A stretch of DNA of 64,000 nt from Pseudomonas fluorescens NCIMB 11764 (GCF_000293885.2 NZ_CP010945.1:5662001-5726000), one strand, 5' to 3'. Shown: positions 1 to 13,191, numbered from the stretch's first letter. Numbers and translations are program-made. Notes: generated by a model from the letters alone, not told the origin.

Positions 1-1
1 C

Positions 2-982
<981 letters not shown>

Positions 983-984
983 GC

Positions 985-1482
985 ATGAACAGCACGCTTA
1001 TCCAGACAGACCGTTTCACCTTGAGTGAAACCGAGCGCTCGGCCATCGAGCACGAGTTGCATCACTACGAAGACCCGCGCGCGGCGTCGATCGAAGCCCT
1101 GAAGATCGTCCAGAAGGAACGTGGCTGGGTGCCTGATGGCGCGCTCTACGCCATCGGCGAGATCCTCGGCATCCCGGCGAGCGACGTTGAAGGCGTGGCC
1201 ACTTTCTATAGCCAGATCTTCCGTCAGCCGGTCGGCCGTCACATCATTCGCGTCTGCGACAGCATGGTCTGCTACATCGGCGGCCACGAGTCCGTGGTCA
1301 GCGAAATCCAGAGCAATCTGGGTATCGGCCTGGGTCAGACCACCGCCGACGGTCGCTTCACCTTGCTGCCGGTCTGCTGCCTCGGCAACTGCGACAAGGC
1401 CCCGGCGTTGATGATCGACGACGACACTTTCGGTGATGTGCAGCCTGCCGGCGTTGCCAAATTGCTCGAGGGCTACGTATGA
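985..1482 (+). CDS. nuoE: NADH-quinone oxidoreductase subunit E
   Basis: 165-residue 24-kDa subunit of the NADH dehydrogenase module of complex I. It carries a thioredoxin-fold [2Fe-2S] cluster (N1a). The four ligands can be seen as C91-x4-C96 and C132-x3-C136. It starts 2 bp after nuoCD and its stop overlaps the nuoF start by 4 bp, so translation is likely coupled. Length and motif order are normal. Confidence 0.95.
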   Translation: MNSTLIQTDRFTLSETERSAIEHELHHYEDPRAASIEALKIVQKERGWVPDGALYAIGEILGIPASDVEGVATFYSQIFRQPVGRHIIRVCDSMVCYIGGHESVVSEIQSNLGIGLGQTTADGRFTLLPVCCLGNCDKAPALMIDDDTFGDVQPAGVAKLLEGYV

Positions 1483-2834
1483 CCCTGACTTCCTTCGGTC
1501 CTGCCAACCGCATCAAGCGTTCGGCCGAGACTCACCCGCTGACCTGGCGTCTGCGTGACGACGGCGAAGCCGTATGGCTCGACGAGTACCAGGCCAAGAA
1601 CGGTTACGCCGCTGCACGCAAGGCCTTCGCCGACATGGCTCAGGACGACATCGTCCAGACCGTGAAAGACGCCGGCCTCAAGGGTCGCGGCGGTGCAGGC
1701 TTCCCCACTGGCGTTAAGTGGGGCCTGATGCCAAAAGACGAATCCATCAACATCCGCTACCTGCTGTGCAACGCGGATGAAATGGAGCCGAACACCTGGA
1801 AAGACCGCATGCTGATGGAGCAACTGCCCCATCTGCTGATCGAAGGCATGCTGATCAGTGCCCGCGCGCTGAAAACCTACCGTGGCTACATCTTCCTGCG
1901 TGGCGAATACACCACCGCCGCCAAGCACCTCAACCGTGCCGTGGAAGAAGCCAAGGCAGCCGGCCTGCTGGGCAAGAACATCCTGGGCAGCGGCTTCGAT
2001 TTCGAGCTGTTCGTCCACACCGGCGCCGGGCGTTACATCTGCGGTGAAGAAACCGCACTGATCAACTCCCTTGAAGGCCGCCGCGCCAACCCGCGCTCCA
2101 AGCCGCCCTTCCCTGCCGCCGTTGGCGTGTGGGGCAAGCCGACGTGCGTGAACAACGTTGAAACCCTGTGCAACGTCCCGGCGATCATTGCCGACGGCGT
2201 GGACTGGTACAAATCGTTGGCCCGCGAAGGCAGTGAAGACATGGGCACCAAGCTCATGGGCTTCTCCGGCAAGGTCAAGAACCCTGGCCTGTGGGAATTG
2301 CCGTTCGGCGTCACCGGTCGAGAGTTGTTTGAAGACTACGCCGGCGGCATGCGCGACGGTTACAAGCTCAAGTGCTGGCAGCCAGGCGGCGCCGGTACCG
2401 GTTTCCTGTTGCCGGAACACCTCGACGCACAAATGTACGCCGGCGGCATCGCCAAGGTGGGCACCCGCATGGGTACCGGCCTGGCCATGGCGGTGGACGA
2501 CAGCGTCAACATGGTTTCCCTGCTGCGCAACATGGAAGAGTTCTTCTCCCGTGAGTCGTGCGGTTTCTGCACCCCGTGCCGTGACGGTTTGCCGTGGAGC
2601 GTCAAGCTGCTGCGTGCGATCGAGAACGGCGAAGGGCAAGCCGGCGATATCGAGACCCTGTTGGGTCTGGTCGGCTTCCTCGGCCCGGGCAAGACCTTCT
2701 GTGCTCACGCACCGGGCGCCGTGGAGCCGTTGGGCAGCGCAATCAAATACTTCCGCCATGAGTTCGAAGCCGGCATCGCGCCCACCAGCGCCGTCGTCCC
2801 GCCTCTGGCAAGGCCGATCGTAGTCGGCGCGTAA
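1479..2834 (+). CDS. nuoF: NADH-quinone oxidoreductase subunit F
   Basis: 451-residue 51-kDa subunit that binds NADH, FMN and the N3 [4Fe-4S] cluster. The glycine-rich NADH/FMN motif [10 protein letters not shown] is at residues 69-78. The cluster ligands are C361, C364 and C367 (SCGFCTPC) plus C408. The ATG overlaps the nuoE stop (ATGA). It is followed by a 137-bp gap with a strong hairpin before nuoG, the widest gap in the operon. Confidence 0.96.
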   Translation: MTLTSFGPANRIKRSAETHPLTWRLRDDGEAVWLDEYQAKNGYAAARKAFADMAQDDIVQTVKDAGLKGRGGAGFPTGVKWGLMPKDESINIRYLLCNADEMEPNTWKDRMLMEQLPHLLIEGMLISARALKTYRGYIFLRGEYTTAAKHLNRAVEEAKAAGLLGKNILGSGFDFELFVHTGAGRYICGEETALINSLEGRRANPRSKPPFPAAVGVWGKPTCVNNVETLCNVPAIIADGVDWYKSLAREGSEDMGTKLMGFSGKVKNPGLWELPFGVTGRELFEDYAGGMRDGYKLKCWQPGGAGTGFLLPEHLDAQMYAGGIAKVGTRMGTGLAMAVDDSVNMVSLLRNMEEFFSRESCGFCTPCRDGLPWSVKLLRAIENGEGQAGDIETLLGLVGFLGPGKTFCAHAPGAVEPLGSAIKYFRHEFEAGIAPTSAVVPPLARPIVVGA

Positions 2835-2844
2835 ACGCTTAAAA

Positions 2845-2870
2845 AAGCGAAGGGTCCGTGCCCTTCGCTT
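2845..2870 (+). promoter_or_regulatory. Perfect hairpin inside the nuo operon, between nuoF and nuoG
   Basis: A 10-bp perfect stem (2845-2854 with 2861-2870) and a 6-nt loop lie 10 bp after the nuoF stop. It is preceded by six A residues but followed by TGTCGTGTG rather than a T-run. In the + direction it is therefore a poor intrinsic terminator; it may be a partial terminator, an RNA-processing site or an mRNA-stability element. On the minus strand the A-run would read as a T-run. Confidence 0.6.
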
Positions 2871-2971
2871 TGTCGTGTGATGACGCCGCAAGCGGCTGAG
2901 TTGATTCATGCGAATAACAAGATTCCATTAGCCACGCCCGCTGACACCGGGCCAACGAAGAACTTTGAACC

Positions 2972-5686
2972 ATGGCCACTATCCACGTAGACGGCAAAGA
3001 GCTCGAAGTCGATGGGGCAGACAACCTGTTACAGGCGTGTCTGTCGCTAGGCCTCGATATCCCTTATTTCTGCTGGCACCCAGCCCTAGGCAGCGTTGGC
3101 GCTTGCCGCCAGTGTGCGGTCAAGCAGTACACCGACGAGAACGACAAGCGTGGTCGGATCGTCATGTCCTGCATGACGCCCGCCACCGACGGCAGCTGGA
3201 TCTCCATTGACGACGAAGAAGCGAAAGTATTCCGCGCCAGCGTCGTTGAATGGCTGATGACCAACCACCCTCACGACTGCCCGGTCTGTGAGGAAGGCGG
3301 CCACTGCCACCTGCAAGACATGACGGTGATGACCGGCCACAACGAGCGCCGTTATCGCTTCACCAAGCGTACTCACCAGAACCAGCAACTGGGCCCGTTC
3401 ATTTCCCACGAGATGAACCGCTGCATCGCTTGCTACCGCTGCGTGCGCTTCTACAAGGACTACGCCGGCGGCACCGACCTCGGTGTGTTCGGCGCCCACG
3501 ACAACGTGTACTTCGGTCGCGTTGAAGACGGCACCCTGGAAAGCGAGTTCTCCGGCAACCTCACCGAGGTCTGCCCGACCGGTGTGTTCACCGACAAGAC
3601 TCACTCCGAGCGCTACAACCGCAAGTGGGACATGCAGTTCTCGCCGAGCATCTGCCATGGCTGCTCCAGCGGTTGCAACATTTCCCCGGGCGAGCGCTAC
3701 GGTGAACTGCGTCGTATCGAAAACCGCTTCAACGGTTCGGTCAACCAGTACTTCCTGTGCGACCGTGGCCGTTTCGGCTATGGCTACGTCAACCGCGAAG
3801 ACCGCCCGCGTCAGCCTCTGCTGGCCAACGGCACCAAGCTGAGCCTCGACGAAGCGCTGGATAAAGCCGCTGACCTGCTGCGCGGTCGCAACATCGTCGG
3901 TATCGGTTCGCCCCGCGCCAGCCTCGAAAGCAACCACGCGTTGCGCGAGCTGGTCGGCGCCGAGCACTTCTACTCCGGTATCGAAGCCTCCGAGCTGGAA
4001 CGCATTCGCCTGGTCATGCAGGTGCTGAAAGACAGCCCGCTGCCGATCCCGAACATGCGCGACATCGAAGACCACGATGCGATTTTCGTCCTCGGTGAAG
4101 ACCTGACCCAGACCGCAGCCCGTATGGCGCTGTCCCTGCGTCAATCGGTCAAGGGCAAGGCCGAAGACATGGCCGACGCCATGCGCGTTCAGCCTTGGCT
4201 CGACGCTGCGGTGAAGAACATCGGTCAGCACGAACTGAACCCGCTGTTCATCGCCAGCCTGGCTGAAACCAAGCTCGACGACATCGCCGAAGAATGCGTT
4301 CACGCCGCTCCGGACGACCTGGCCCGCATCGGTTTCGCCGTGGCTCACGCCCTCGATGCCAGCGCTCCGGCGGTCGAAGGCCTGGACTCTGAAGCCCTCG
4401 ACCTGGCCAAGCGCATTGCCGACGCCCTGCTCGCGGCCAAGCGTCCGCTGATCATTGCCGGCACCTCGCTGGGTTCCAAGGCGCTGATCGAAGCCGCCGC
4501 GAACATCGCCAAAGCCCTGAAGCTGCGCGAGAAAAACGGTTCCATCAGCCTGATCGTGCCTGAGGCCAACAGCCTCGGCCTGGCCATGCTCGGTGGCGAC
4601 TCGGTCGACGACGCGCTGCAGGCAGTGATCGATGGCAAGGCCGACGCCATCGTCGTGCTGGAAAACGATCTGTACACCCGTACCGACAAAGCCAAGGTTG
4701 ATGCCGCACTGACCGCTGCGAAAGTGGTAATCGTCGCGGACCATCAGAAGACCGCCACCAGCGATCGCGCGCACCTGGTGCTGCCAGCCGCCAGCTTCGC
4801 TGAAGGCGACGGTACGCTGGTCAGCCAGGAAGGTCGCGCCCAGCGCTTCTTCCAGGTCTTCGACCCGAAATACATGGACGCGAGCATCCTGGTTCACGAA
4901 GGCTGGCGCTGGCTGCATGCCCTGCGCGCCACCCTGCTGAACCAGCCGATCGACTGGACCCAACTGGACCACGTCACCGCTGCCGTCGCTTCGAGCACGC
5001 CGCAACTGGCGCGTATCGTTGATGCCGCACCGTCCGCCGCGTTCCGCATCAAGGGCATGAAACTGGCCCGCGAACCGCTGCGTTACTCGGGTCGTACGGC
5101 CATGCGCGCAGACATCAGCGTGCACGAACCGCGTACCCCGCAAGACAACGACACCGCGTTCAACTTCTCGATGGAAGGTTACTCGGGCTCGGCCGAACCG
5201 CGTCAGCAAGTGCCATTTGCCTGGTCTCCGGGCTGGAACTCGCCGCAAGCCTGGAACAAGTTCCAGGACGAAGTCGGTGGCCACATCCGCGCTGGCGACC
5301 CGGGCACCCGCCTGATCGAAAGCAGCGGTGACTCGCTGAACTGGTTCGCCGCTGTCCCGAGCGCATTCAACCCGGCGCCGGGCACCTGGCAGGTCGTGCC
5401 GTTCTTCCACCTGCTCGGCAGCGAAGAGAACTCTTCGAAAGCCGCACCGGTTCAGGAACGCATTCCGGCTGCCTACGTGGCGCTGGCCAAGTCCGAAGCC
5501 GACCGTCTGGGTGTCAACGACGGTGCCATGCTGAGCTTGAACATCGCTGGCCAGACCTTGCGTCTGCCACTGCGCATCAACGAAGAGCTGGGTGCCGGTC
5601 TGGTTGCATTGCCGGCCGGTATCGCCGGCATTCCGCCCGCGATCTTTGGCAAATCCGTTGATGGTCTGCAGGAGGCAGCGCTATGA
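2972..5686 (+). CDS. nuoG: NADH-quinone oxidoreductase subunit G
   Basis: 904-residue 75-kDa subunit carrying most of the Fe-S wire of complex I. In order: an N-terminal ferredoxin [2Fe-2S] domain (C34, C45, C48, then C in VMSCMTP), the H-x3-C-x2-C-x5-C region ([12 protein letters not shown] near residue 100), the CIACYRC segment near residue 151, the extra cluster motif CHGCSSGC near residue 228, and a long molybdopterin-oxidoreductase-like domain that lacks a cofactor role in this family. Its end overlaps nuoH by 4 bp. Length matches gamma-proteobacterial NuoG. Confidence 0.96.
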   Translation: MATIHVDGKELEVDGADNLLQACLSLGLDIPYFCWHPALGSVGACRQCAVKQYTDENDKRGRIVMSCMTPATDGSWISIDDEEAKVFRASVVEWLMTNHPHDCPVCEEGGHCHLQDMTVMTGHNERRYRFTKRTHQNQQLGPFISHEMNRCIACYRCVRFYKDYAGGTDLGVFGAHDNVYFGRVEDGTLESEFSGNLTEVCPTGVFTDKTHSERYNRKWDMQFSPSICHGCSSGCNISPGERYGELRRIENRFNGSVNQYFLCDRGRFGYGYVNREDRPRQPLLANGTKLSLDEALDKAADLLRGRNIVGIGSPRASLESNHALRELVGAEHFYSGIEASELERIRLVMQVLKDSPLPIPNMRDIEDHDAIFVLGEDLTQTAARMALSLRQSVKGKAEDMADAMRVQPWLDAAVKNIGQHELNPLFIASLAETKLDDIAEECVHAAPDDLARIGFAVAHALDASAPAVEGLDSEALDLAKRIADALLAAKRPLIIAGTSLGSKALIEAAANIAKALKLREKNGSISLIVPEANSLGLAMLGGDSVDDALQAVIDGKADAIVVLENDLYTRTDKAKVDAALTAAKVVIVADHQKTATSDRAHLVLPAASFAEGDGTLVSQEGRAQRFFQVFDPKYMDASILVHEGWRWLHALRATLLNQPIDWTQLDHVTAAVASSTPQLARIVDAAPSAAFRIKGMKLAREPLRYSGRTAMRADISVHEPRTPQDNDTAFNFSMEGYSGSAEPRQQVPFAWSPGWNSPQAWNKFQDEVGGHIRAGDPGTRLIESSGDSLNWFAAVPSAFNPAPGTWQVVPFFHLLGSEENSSKAAPVQERIPAAYVALAKSEADRLGVNDGAMLSLNIAGQTLRLPLRINEELGAGLVALPAGIAGIPPAIFGKSVDGLQEAAL

Positions 5687-6690
5687 CTTGGTTCACTCCT
5701 GAAGTGATCGGTGTGATCATCTCGGTCATCCAGGCCATCGTGATTCTGCTCGCCGTAGTGGTCTGCGGCGCGCTGTTGAGCTGGGTCGAGCGTCGTTTGC
5801 TCGCCCTCTGGCAGGACCGTTACGGTCCGAACCGCGTCGGCCCGTTCGGCGCGTTCCAGATCGCAGCGGACATGATCAAGATGTTCTTCAAGGAAGACTG
5901 GACGCCACCGTTCGCCGACAAGATGATCTTCACCCTGGCACCGGTCGTGGCCATGAGCGCCCTGCTGATTGCCTTCGCGATCATCCCGATCACCCCGACC
6001 TGGGGTGTGGCGGACCTGAACATCGGCATCCTGTTCTTCTTCGCCATGGCCGGTCTGTCGGTCTACGCGGTGCTGTTCGCCGGCTGGTCGAGCAACAACA
6101 AGTTCGCCCTGCTGGGCAGCTTGCGGGCTTCGGCACAAACCGTGTCGTACGAAGTGTTCATGGGCCTGTCGCTGATGGGCATCGTGATCCAGGTCGGCTC
6201 GTTCAACATGCGCGACATCGTTGATTATCAAGCCCAGAACCTGTGGTTCATCATTCCGCAGATCTTCGGTTTCCTGACCTTCTTCATCGCCGGCGTCGCC
6301 GTGACTCACCGTCACCCGTTCGACCAGCCGGAAGCGGAGCAGGAACTGGCCGACGGTTACCACATTGAATACGCCGGCATGAAATGGGGCATGTTCTTCG
6401 TCGGCGAGTACATCGGTATCGTGCTGATTTCGGCGCTGCTGGTGACCTTGTTCTTCGGTGGCTGGCACGGTCCGTTCGGCATTCTGCCGCAGATCCCGTT
6501 CATCTGGTTCGCGCTGAAAACCGCGTTCTTCATCATGATCTTCATCCTGCTGCGCGCCTCGATTCCGCGCCCACGGTATGACCAAGTGATGGATTTCAGC
6601 TGGAAGTTCTGCCTGCCGCTGACCCTCGTCAACATGCTGGTGACCGCTGCGATCGTGTTGCTCAACACGCCCGCCGTCGCGGCTCAGTGA
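5683..6690 (+). CDS. nuoH: NADH-quinone oxidoreductase subunit H
   Basis: 335-residue membrane subunit at the junction of peripheral and membrane arms; with NuoB and NuoD it forms the quinone channel. About eight hydrophobic helices are visible. The family loop [21 protein letters not shown] (from about residue 28) and the acidic [14 protein letters not shown] loop (near residue 215) are present. The ATG overlaps the nuoG stop. Confidence 0.95.
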   Translation: MTWFTPEVIGVIISVIQAIVILLAVVVCGALLSWVERRLLALWQDRYGPNRVGPFGAFQIAADMIKMFFKEDWTPPFADKMIFTLAPVVAMSALLIAFAIIPITPTWGVADLNIGILFFFAMAGLSVYAVLFAGWSSNNKFALLGSLRASAQTVSYEVFMGLSLMGIVIQVGSFNMRDIVDYQAQNLWFIIPQIFGFLTFFIAGVAVTHRHPFDQPEAEQELADGYHIEYAGMKWGMFFVGEYIGIVLISALLVTLFFGGWHGPFGILPQIPFIWFALKTAFFIMIFILLRASIPRPRYDQVMDFSWKFCLPLTLVNMLVTAAIVLLNTPAVAAQ

Positions 6691-6702
6691 GGATAGAGAA
6701 TC

Positions 6703-7248
6703 ATGAAGTACATATTTGACATCGTGCATGGCTTCTTCACCCAGCTTCGCAGCCTGGTGATGATCTTCGGCCATGCCTTCCGCAAGCGCGACACGCTGCA
6801 GTACCCGGAAGAAGCCGTGTACCTGCCGCCGCGCTACCGTGGCCGTATCGTCCTGACCCGCGACCCCGATGGTGAAGAGCGTTGTGTAGCCTGCAACCTG
6901 TGCGCCGTGGCGTGCCCGGTCGGCTGCATCTCGCTGCAGAAAGCTGAAACCGAAGACGGTCGCTGGTACCCGGACTTCTTCCGCATCAACTTCTCGCGCT
7001 GCATTTTCTGCGGCCTCTGCGAGGAAGCCTGCCCGACCACCGCGATCCAGCTGACACCGGATTTCGAGATGGCCGAGTTCAAACGTCAGGACCTGGTTTA
7101 CGAGAAAGAAGATCTGCTGATCTCCGGCCCCGGCAAAAACCCTGATTACAACTTCTATCGTGTTGCAGGTATGGCGATTGCCGGGAAGCCGAAAGGCTCC
7201 GCGCAGAATGAAGCCCAGCCGATCAACGTGAAGAGCTTGCTGCCTTAA
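6703..7248 (+). CDS. nuoI: NADH-quinone oxidoreductase subunit I
   Basis: 181-residue 23-kDa subunit with two [4Fe-4S] clusters (N6a and N6b) that pass electrons toward the quinone site. Both cysteine sets are intact: C61-x2-C64-x2-C67-x3-C71 ([12 protein letters not shown]) and C100-x2-C103-x2-C106-x3-C110 ([12 protein letters not shown]). A GAGGATAGAGA-type ribosome binding site precedes the ATG, 12 bp after nuoH. Confidence 0.96.
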   Translation: MKYIFDIVHGFFTQLRSLVMIFGHAFRKRDTLQYPEEAVYLPPRYRGRIVLTRDPDGEERCVACNLCAVACPVGCISLQKAETEDGRWYPDFFRINFSRCIFCGLCEEACPTTAIQLTPDFEMAEFKRQDLVYEKEDLLISGPGKNPDYNFYRVAGMAIAGKPKGSAQNEAQPINVKSLLP

Positions 7249-7257
7249 GGAAGAAAG

Positions 7258-7761
7258 ATGGAATTCGCTTTCTATTTCGCATCGGGTATCGCTGTGGTGT
7301 CCACGCTTCGCGTGATCACCCACACCAACCCTGTGCACGCCCTGCTCTACCTGATCATTTCGCTGATCGCCGTGGCCATGACGTTTTTCGCCCTCGGCGC
7401 ACCGTTTGCCGGTGTTCTGGAAGTGATTGCCTACGCTGGCGCCATCATGGTGCTGTTCGTGTTCGTGGTGATGATGCTGAACCTGGGCCCGGCCTCGGTT
7501 CAGCAAGAGCGCGTCTGGCTCAAGCCCGGCATCTGGCTCGGCCCGGTGATTCTCGGCAGCCTGCTGCTGGTTGAACTGCTGTACGTGCTGTTCTCCCATC
7601 AGAGCGGCCAGGCCATCGGCCACACCACCGTAGACGCCAAGGCCGTGGGCATCAGCCTGTTCGGTCCTTATCTGCTGGTGGTCGAACTCGCCTCGATGCT
7701 GCTGCTCGCCGCAGCCGTCACGGCGTTCCACTTGGGCCGCAACGAAGCCAAGGAGCAATGA
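7258..7761 (+). CDS. nuoJ: NADH-quinone oxidoreductase subunit J
   Basis: 167-residue integral membrane subunit with about five helices (residues 1-20, 28-48, 53-80, 92-112, 138-158). The pi-bulge helix region [18 protein letters not shown] near residues 58-75 is the family signature and takes part in the conformational coupling of proton pumping. It starts 9 bp after nuoI and ends against nuoK. Confidence 0.93.
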   Translation: MEFAFYFASGIAVVSTLRVITHTNPVHALLYLIISLIAVAMTFFALGAPFAGVLEVIAYAGAIMVLFVFVVMMLNLGPASVQQERVWLKPGIWLGPVILGSLLLVELLYVLFSHQSGQAIGHTTVDAKAVGISLFGPYLLVVELASMLLLAAAVTAFHLGRNEAKEQ

Positions 7762-7763
7762 CG

Positions 7764-8072
7764 ATGCCTGCTATCCCTATGGAGCATGGTCTGGCGGTCG
7801 CCGGCATCCTGTTCTGCCTCGGTCTGGTTGGCCTGATGGTCCGCCGCAACATTTTGTTTGTGTTGATGAGTCTTGAAGTGATGATGAATGCCTCTGCACT
7901 GGCCTTCATCGTTGCCGGTAGCCGCTGGGCGCAGCCGGATGGACAGATCATGTTCATCCTGGTGATCAGCCTGGCAGCCGCCGAGGCCAGTATTGGCCTG
8001 GCGATTCTGCTGCAGCTGTATCGCCGCTTCCACACTCTCGATATCGACGCTGCCAGCGAGATGCGCGGATGA
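7764..8072 (+). CDS. nuoK: NADH-quinone oxidoreductase subunit K
   Basis: 102-residue antiporter-like membrane subunit (ND4L homologue) with three helices. The functional glutamates of the family lie in [10 protein letters not shown] and [10 protein letters not shown]. Two ATG codons (7758 and 7764) are in frame. The AAGGAG at 7750-7755 sits 8 nt from the second and only 2 nt from the first, and the shorter form has the usual 102-residue length, so 7764 is chosen. The end overlaps nuoL. Confidence 0.93.
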   Translation: MPAIPMEHGLAVAGILFCLGLVGLMVRRNILFVLMSLEVMMNASALAFIVAGSRWAQPDGQIMFILVISLAAAEASIGLAILLQLYRRFHTLDIDAASEMRG

Positions 8073-9922
8073 ATCTTCTCTATCTGACTTTCGTATTCCC
8101 TCTCATAGGTTTCCTGCTGCTGTCGTTCTCCCGTGGACGCCTCTCGGAAAACCTGTCGGCCCTGATCGGCGTCGGTTCCATCGGCTTGTCCGCCATCGTC
8201 ACGGCCTACGTGATCTGGCAATTCAATGTCGCGCCACCTGAAGGCGGTCACTACACCCTGGTGTTGTGGCAGTGGATGGCGGTGGAAGGCTTCACGCCGA
8301 ACTTCGCGCTGTACCTGGACGGCCTGTCCGTGACCATGCTCGGTGTGGTCGTCGGCGTCGGCTTCCTGATCCACCTGTTCGCGTCCTGGTACATGCGCGG
8401 TGAAGCCGGTTATTCGCGCTTCTTCGCCTACACCAACCTGTTTATCGCCAGCATGCTGTTCCTGGTGCTGGGCGATAACCTGTTGTTCCTGTACTTCGGC
8501 TGGGAAGGCGTGGGCCTGTGCTCGTACCTGTTGATCGGTTTCTACTACAGCAACCGCAACAACGGTAACGCCGCACTCAAAGCCTTTATCGTGACCCGCA
8601 TCGGCGACGTGTTCATGGCCATCGGCCTGTTCATCCTGTTCGCGCAACTGGGCACGCTGAACGTCCAGGAACTGCTGGTGCTGGCACCGCAGAAATTCCA
8701 GGCCGGCGACTTCTGGATGGTCATGGCCACCCTGATGCTGCTGGGCGGCGCTGTCGGTAAATCCGCGCAACTGCCGCTGCAAACCTGGCTGGCGGATGCG
8801 ATGGCCGGTCCTACCCCGGTTTCGGCACTGATCCACGCCGCGACCATGGTGACCGCCGGTGTCTACCTGATCGCCCGTACCCACGGTCTGTTCACCCTGG
8901 CGCCGGAGATCCTGCACCTGGTCGGCGTCGTCGGCGGCGTGACCCTGGTCCTCGCCGGTTTTGCCGCACTGGTCCAGACCGACATCAAACGTATCCTCGC
9001 CTACTCGACCATGAGCCAGATCGGCTACATGTTCCTGGCGCTGGGCGTCGGTGCCTGGGATGGCGCGATCTTCCACCTGATGACCCACGCGTTCTTCAAG
9101 GCCCTGCTGTTCCTTGCCTCCGGTGCGGTGATCGTTGCCTGCCACCACGAGCAGAACATCTTCAAGATGGGCGGCCTGTGGAAGAAACTGCCACTGGCCT
9201 ACGCCAGCTTCATCGTCGGCGGCGCGGCCCTCGCGGCCTTGCCACTGGTGACTGCAGGTTTCTATTCCAAGGACGAAATCCTCTGGGAAGCGTTCGCCAG
9301 CGGCAACAACGGTCTGCTGTACGCCGGTCTGGTCGGTGCGTTCATGACGTCGCTGTACACCTTCCGCCTGATCTTCATCGCGTTCCACGGTGAAGCGAAG
9401 ACCGAAGCGCACGCCGGCCACGGCATCGCTCACTGGCTGCCACTGTCAGTGCTGATCGTGTTGTCCACCGCCATTGGCGCGATGATCGTTCCGCCGCTGC
9501 ACGGTGTACTGCCGCAAAGCGTCGGCCACGCCGGCGGCGAAGCCAAGCACAGTCTGGAAATCGCTTCGGGCGCCATTGCCCTGGCCGGTATCCTGCTGGC
9601 CGCGCTGCTGTTCCTCGGCAAGCGTCGTTTCGTTACTGCAATCGCCAACAGCGGCATCGGCCGCTTCCTTTCGGCCTGGTGGTTCGCTGCCTGGGGCTTC
9701 GACTGGATCTACGACAAACTGTTCGTCAAGCCATACCTTGCGATCAGCCACGTACTGCGCAAAGACCCGCTCGACCAGACCATCGGTCTGATCCCGCGTA
9801 TGGCCAAAGGCGGTCACACCGCCCTGAGCCGTACCGAAACCGGTCAACTGCGTTGGTACGCGGCCTCGATGGCAGCCGGCTCCGTGCTGGTCATCGGCGC
9901 CATCGTGCTGGTAGCGGTCTGA
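8069..9922 (+). CDS. nuoL: NADH-quinone oxidoreductase subunit L
   Basis: 617-residue proton-pumping subunit of the Mrp antiporter type, at the distal end of the membrane arm. The antiporter core [17 protein letters not shown] (near residue 137) and [23 protein letters not shown] (near 238) are intact. The C-terminal part holds the long lateral helix and a final membrane helix. The ATG overlaps nuoK by 4 bp. Confidence 0.95.
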   Translation: MNLLYLTFVFPLIGFLLLSFSRGRLSENLSALIGVGSIGLSAIVTAYVIWQFNVAPPEGGHYTLVLWQWMAVEGFTPNFALYLDGLSVTMLGVVVGVGFLIHLFASWYMRGEAGYSRFFAYTNLFIASMLFLVLGDNLLFLYFGWEGVGLCSYLLIGFYYSNRNNGNAALKAFIVTRIGDVFMAIGLFILFAQLGTLNVQELLVLAPQKFQAGDFWMVMATLMLLGGAVGKSAQLPLQTWLADAMAGPTPVSALIHAATMVTAGVYLIARTHGLFTLAPEILHLVGVVGGVTLVLAGFAALVQTDIKRILAYSTMSQIGYMFLALGVGAWDGAIFHLMTHAFFKALLFLASGAVIVACHHEQNIFKMGGLWKKLPLAYASFIVGGAALAALPLVTAGFYSKDEILWEAFASGNNGLLYAGLVGAFMTSLYTFRLIFIAFHGEAKTEAHAGHGIAHWLPLSVLIVLSTAIGAMIVPPLHGVLPQSVGHAGGEAKHSLEIASGAIALAGILLAALLFLGKRRFVTAIANSGIGRFLSAWWFAAWGFDWIYDKLFVKPYLAISHVLRKDPLDQTIGLIPRMAKGGHTALSRTETGQLRWYAASMAAGSVLVIGAIVLVAV

Positions 9923-9962
9923 ATATGAACCTTGCGAACTTGCGAAAGGAATTGAGCCCGTC

Positions 9963-11495
9963 ATGATTCTGCCTTGGCTAATCCTGATCCCCTTTATCGG
10001 CGGCCTGCTGTGCTGGATGGGTGAGCGCTTCGGCGCTACCCTCCCCCGCTGGATTGCGCTGATCACCATGTCCCTGTTGCTCTCCCTCGGCCTCTGGCTG
10101 TGGGCCACCGGTGACTATTCATTTGCACCAAAGCCCGGCGCCGATCCGACCTGGGCGCTTGAGTTCAAGCACATCTGGATCGAACGCTTCGGCATCAGCG
10201 TGCACCTGGCCCTCGACGGCCTGTCGCTGCTGATGATCATGCTGACCGGTCTGCTGGGCGTACTCTCGGTCCTCTGCTCGTGGAAAGAAATCCAACGTCA
10301 CGTTGGCTTCTTCCACCTGAACCTGATGTGGATCCTGGGCGGTGTCGTTGGCGTGTTCCTCGCCCTCGACCTGTTCATGTTCTTCTTCTTCTGGGAAATG
10401 ATGCTGGTGCCGATGTACTTCCTCATCGCGCTCTGGGGTCACAGTTCTTCGGACGGCAAGAAAACCCGGATCTACGCGGCGACCAAGTTCTTCATCTTCA
10501 CTCAGGCTTCCGGCCTGATCATGCTGGTGGCGATCCTCGGTCTGGTTCTGGTCAACTTCAACGACACCGGCGTGATTACGTTCAACTACGCCGACCTGTT
10601 GAAAACCAAGATGTCGCTGACCACCGAGTACATCCTGATGCTCGGCTTCTTCATCGCCTTCGCGGTGAAGCTGCCTGTGGTGCCGTTCCACTCCTGGTTG
10701 CCTGACGCTCACGCCCAGGCGCCAACCGCGGGTTCGGTTGACCTCGCCGGTATCTTGCTGAAAACCGCTGCCTACGGTCTGCTGCGTTTCGCCCTGCCGC
10801 TGTTCCCGAATGCCTCGGCCGAGTTCGCGCCGATCGCCATGACCCTCGGTCTGATCGGGATCTTCTACGGCGCGTTCCTGGCTTTCGCACAAACCGACAT
10901 CAAGCGTCTGATCGCCTTCTCGTCCGTTTCCCACATGGGTTTCGTACTGATCGGCATCTACTCCGGCAGCCAACTGGCGTTGCAGGGCGCGGTGATGCAG
11001 ATGCTGGCGCACGGTCTGTCGGCCGCGGCACTGTTTATCCTGAGTGGTCAGCTGTACGAACGCACCCACACCCGCGACATGCGTGAAATGGGTGGCCTGT
11101 GGTCGAAGATCGCTTACCTGCCGGCCCTCAGCCTGTTCTTTGCAGCGGCGTCGCTGGGCTTGCCGGGCACCGGTAACTTCGTCGGCGAGTTCCTGATCCT
11201 GATCGGCACCTTCCCGGCTGCGCCTGTGGTCACCATCATCGCGACGTCGGGCCTGGTGTTCGGTTCGGTCTACTCGCTGATCATGATCCACCGTGCGTAC
11301 TTCGGTCCGGCCAAATCGGACGCGGTACTGCATGGCATGGACGGTCGCGAAATGATCATGGTGGTCGGGCTTGCGGCGCTGCTGATCTACATCGGCGTGT
11401 ACCCGCAACCGTTCCTCGATACCTCTGCTGCGACGATGCATGGCGTGCAGCAATGGCTCGGCACCGCCTTCACTCAACTCGCTTCGGCCCGGTAA
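9963..11495 (+). CDS. nuoM: NADH-quinone oxidoreductase subunit M
   Basis: 510-residue second antiporter-like proton channel of complex I, about 14 helices. The conserved glutamate helix [15 protein letters not shown] (near residue 137) and the channel lysine region [19 protein letters not shown] (near residue 234) are visible. A GAAAGGA ribosome binding site lies shortly before the ATG. A 40-bp gap separates it from nuoL. Confidence 0.95.
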   Translation: MILPWLILIPFIGGLLCWMGERFGATLPRWIALITMSLLLSLGLWLWATGDYSFAPKPGADPTWALEFKHIWIERFGISVHLALDGLSLLMIMLTGLLGVLSVLCSWKEIQRHVGFFHLNLMWILGGVVGVFLALDLFMFFFFWEMMLVPMYFLIALWGHSSSDGKKTRIYAATKFFIFTQASGLIMLVAILGLVLVNFNDTGVITFNYADLLKTKMSLTTEYILMLGFFIAFAVKLPVVPFHSWLPDAHAQAPTAGSVDLAGILLKTAAYGLLRFALPLFPNASAEFAPIAMTLGLIGIFYGAFLAFAQTDIKRLIAFSSVSHMGFVLIGIYSGSQLALQGAVMQMLAHGLSAAALFILSGQLYERTHTRDMREMGGLWSKIAYLPALSLFFAAASLGLPGTGNFVGEFLILIGTFPAAPVVTIIATSGLVFGSVYSLIMIHRAYFGPAKSDAVLHGMDGREMIMVVGLAALLIYIGVYPQPFLDTSAATMHGVQQWLGTAFTQLASAR

Positions 11496-11502
11496 GAGCG
11501 CT

Positions 11503-12966
11503 ATGGAATTCACGACTCAACACTTTATCGCGCTAGCGCCGTTGTTGATCACCAGCGCCACGATCATCGTGGTGATGCTGGCGATCGCCTGGCGCCGCAA
11601 CCACTCGCAGACCTTCCTGATTTCCGTGGCGGGTCTGAACCTGGCGCTGCTGTCGATCCTGCCAGCCCTGAAAGTCGCGCCACTGGCTGTGACTCCACTG
11701 CTGCAGATCGATAACTTCGCCTGCCTGTACATGGCGCTGATCCTGGTCGCCACCCTCGCCTGTGTGACCCTCGCCCACGCCTACCTCGGCGATGGTGGTT
11801 CGGGTTACCCGGGCAACCGCGAAGAACTGTACCTGCTGATCCTGATGGCCGCCGCCGGTGGCCTGGTTCTGGTCAGCGCGCAACACCTGGCCGGGTTGTT
11901 CATCGGTCTGGAACTGTTGTCGGTGCCGGTCTACGGTCTGGTGGCTTATGCCTTCTTCAACAAGCGTTCGCTGGAAGCCGGTATCAAGTACATGGTGTTG
12001 TCGGCCGCCGGCTCCGCGTTCCTGTTGTTCGGTATGGCCCTGCTCTACGCCGATTCCGGCAGCCTGAGCTTCGTCGGTATCGGCCAGGCCCTCGCGGCCA
12101 CCGGCCTGCCAAGCTCGCTGGCGCAACTGGGCCTGGGCATGATGCTGATCGGCCTGGCGTTCAAACTGTCGCTGGTACCGTTCCACCTCTGGACCCCGGA
12201 CGTTTACGAAGGTGCTCCGGCACCGGTGGCGGCGTTCCTGGCGACCGCGTCCAAAGTCGCGGTGTTCGCGGTGATGGTGCGTCTGTTCCAGATCTCGCCA
12301 GCGGCGAGCAGCGGTGTACTCAGCGACGTGCTGACCATCATCGCCATTGCCTCGATCCTGTTCGGTAACCTGCTGGCCCTGACCCAGAGCAACCTCAAGC
12401 GTCTGCTGGGTTACTCGTCCATCGCCCACTTCGGTTACCTGCTGATCGCCCTGGTGGCGAGCAAGGGTCTGGCCGTGGAAGCCATCGGCGTGTACCTGGT
12501 CACCTACGTGATCACCAGCCTCGGCGCGTTCGGCGTGATCACCCTGATGTCCTCGCCGTACAACGGCCGTGACGCCGATGCCCTGTACGAATACCGCGGC
12601 CTGTTCTGGCGCCGTCCGTACCTGACCGCCGTCCTGACCGTGATGATGCTGTCCCTGGCCGGTATCCCGCTGACCGCGGGCTTCATCGGCAAGTTCTACA
12701 TCATCGCCACCGGTGTCGAGTCGCACCAGTGGTGGCTGGTCGGTTCCCTGGTACTGGGCAGCGCCATCGGCGTGTTCTACTACTTGCGCGTCATGGTCAC
12801 CCTGTACCTGATCGAGCCAAACCTGCGTCGCCACGATGCGCAGCTGCACTGGGAACAACGTGCAGGCGGCGTGATGCTGCTGGCCATCGCCGCACTGGCG
12901 TTCTTCCTCGGTCTGTATCCGCAGCCGTTGCTGGTCCTGGTGCAACAATCGGGGTTGGCGGGTTGA
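11503..12966 (+). CDS. nuoN: NADH-quinone oxidoreductase subunit N
   Basis: 487-residue third antiporter-like subunit and last gene of the operon. The glutamate helix [15 protein letters not shown] and the [21 protein letters not shown] segment are family markers. The reading frame is open further upstream, but the ATG at 11503, 7 bp after nuoM, gives the normal N-terminus [13 protein letters not shown]. The operon ends here, at a terminator. Confidence 0.95.
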   Translation: MEFTTQHFIALAPLLITSATIIVVMLAIAWRRNHSQTFLISVAGLNLALLSILPALKVAPLAVTPLLQIDNFACLYMALILVATLACVTLAHAYLGDGGSGYPGNREELYLLILMAAAGGLVLVSAQHLAGLFIGLELLSVPVYGLVAYAFFNKRSLEAGIKYMVLSAAGSAFLLFGMALLYADSGSLSFVGIGQALAATGLPSSLAQLGLGMMLIGLAFKLSLVPFHLWTPDVYEGAPAPVAAFLATASKVAVFAVMVRLFQISPAASSGVLSDVLTIIAIASILFGNLLALTQSNLKRLLGYSSIAHFGYLLIALVASKGLAVEAIGVYLVTYVITSLGAFGVITLMSSPYNGRDADALYEYRGLFWRRPYLTAVLTVMMLSLAGIPLTAGFIGKFYIIATGVESHQWWLVGSLVLGSAIGVFYYLRVMVTLYLIEPNLRRHDAQLHWEQRAGGVMLLAIAALAFFLGLYPQPLLVLVQQSGLAG

Positions 12967-12994
12967 TCGCCTAGCGATACCCGGTAGAAAACAG

Positions 12995-13022
12995 AAACGG
13001 CACCTTCGGGTGCCGTTTTTGC
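12995..13022 (+). terminator. Rho-independent terminator of the nuo operon
   Basis: A 10-bp stem (AAACGGCACC with GGTGCCGTTT) closed by a TTCG tetraloop and followed by T residues lies 28 bp after the nuoN stop. The UUCG-type loop makes it very stable. Confidence 0.92.
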
Positions 13023-13134
13023 GTTTGTGGGATTTGTTTCCGTTGCCCTGCCCTCTCCCGACAATCCCCGAAAGCTCTCGCCGTATTACCGGCCTCTTCC
13101 TACATCCAACATTGAGCAGTTGGAACGACGCATC

Positions 13135-13174
13135 TTTACCGCCTGCAAAAATTCTGGCTATATTTGTCCAGAAT
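13135..13174 (+). promoter_or_regulatory. Likely promoter and operator of the toxin-antitoxin pair
   Basis: A possible -35 TTTACC (13135-13140), an 18-nt spacer and a -10 TATATT (13159-13164) precede the antitoxin gene. A 7-bp inverted repeat ATTCTGG/CCAGAAT (13151-13157 and 13168-13174) flanks the -10. This is where the antitoxin or the complex would bind for autoregulation, as in other Phd/YefM systems. The promoter assignment is by eye. Confidence 0.5.
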
Positions 13175-13191
13175 CTGAGGAGGAAGGAACC

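Noticed and set aside
2845..2880. nuoF-nuoG hairpin as the end of an operon
   Set aside because: No T-run on the + strand, and nuoG-N must be co-expressed with nuoA-F; no clear new promoter is visible before nuoG.
3086..5410. 774-codon open frame on the minus strand across nuoG, and similar long minus-strand frames across nuoF, nuoJ-nuoL, nuoM and nuoN
   Set aside because: They are shadows of high-GC coding sequence: no ribosome binding sites, very rich in Arg/His/Gln/Ala, and the + strand genes are certain.
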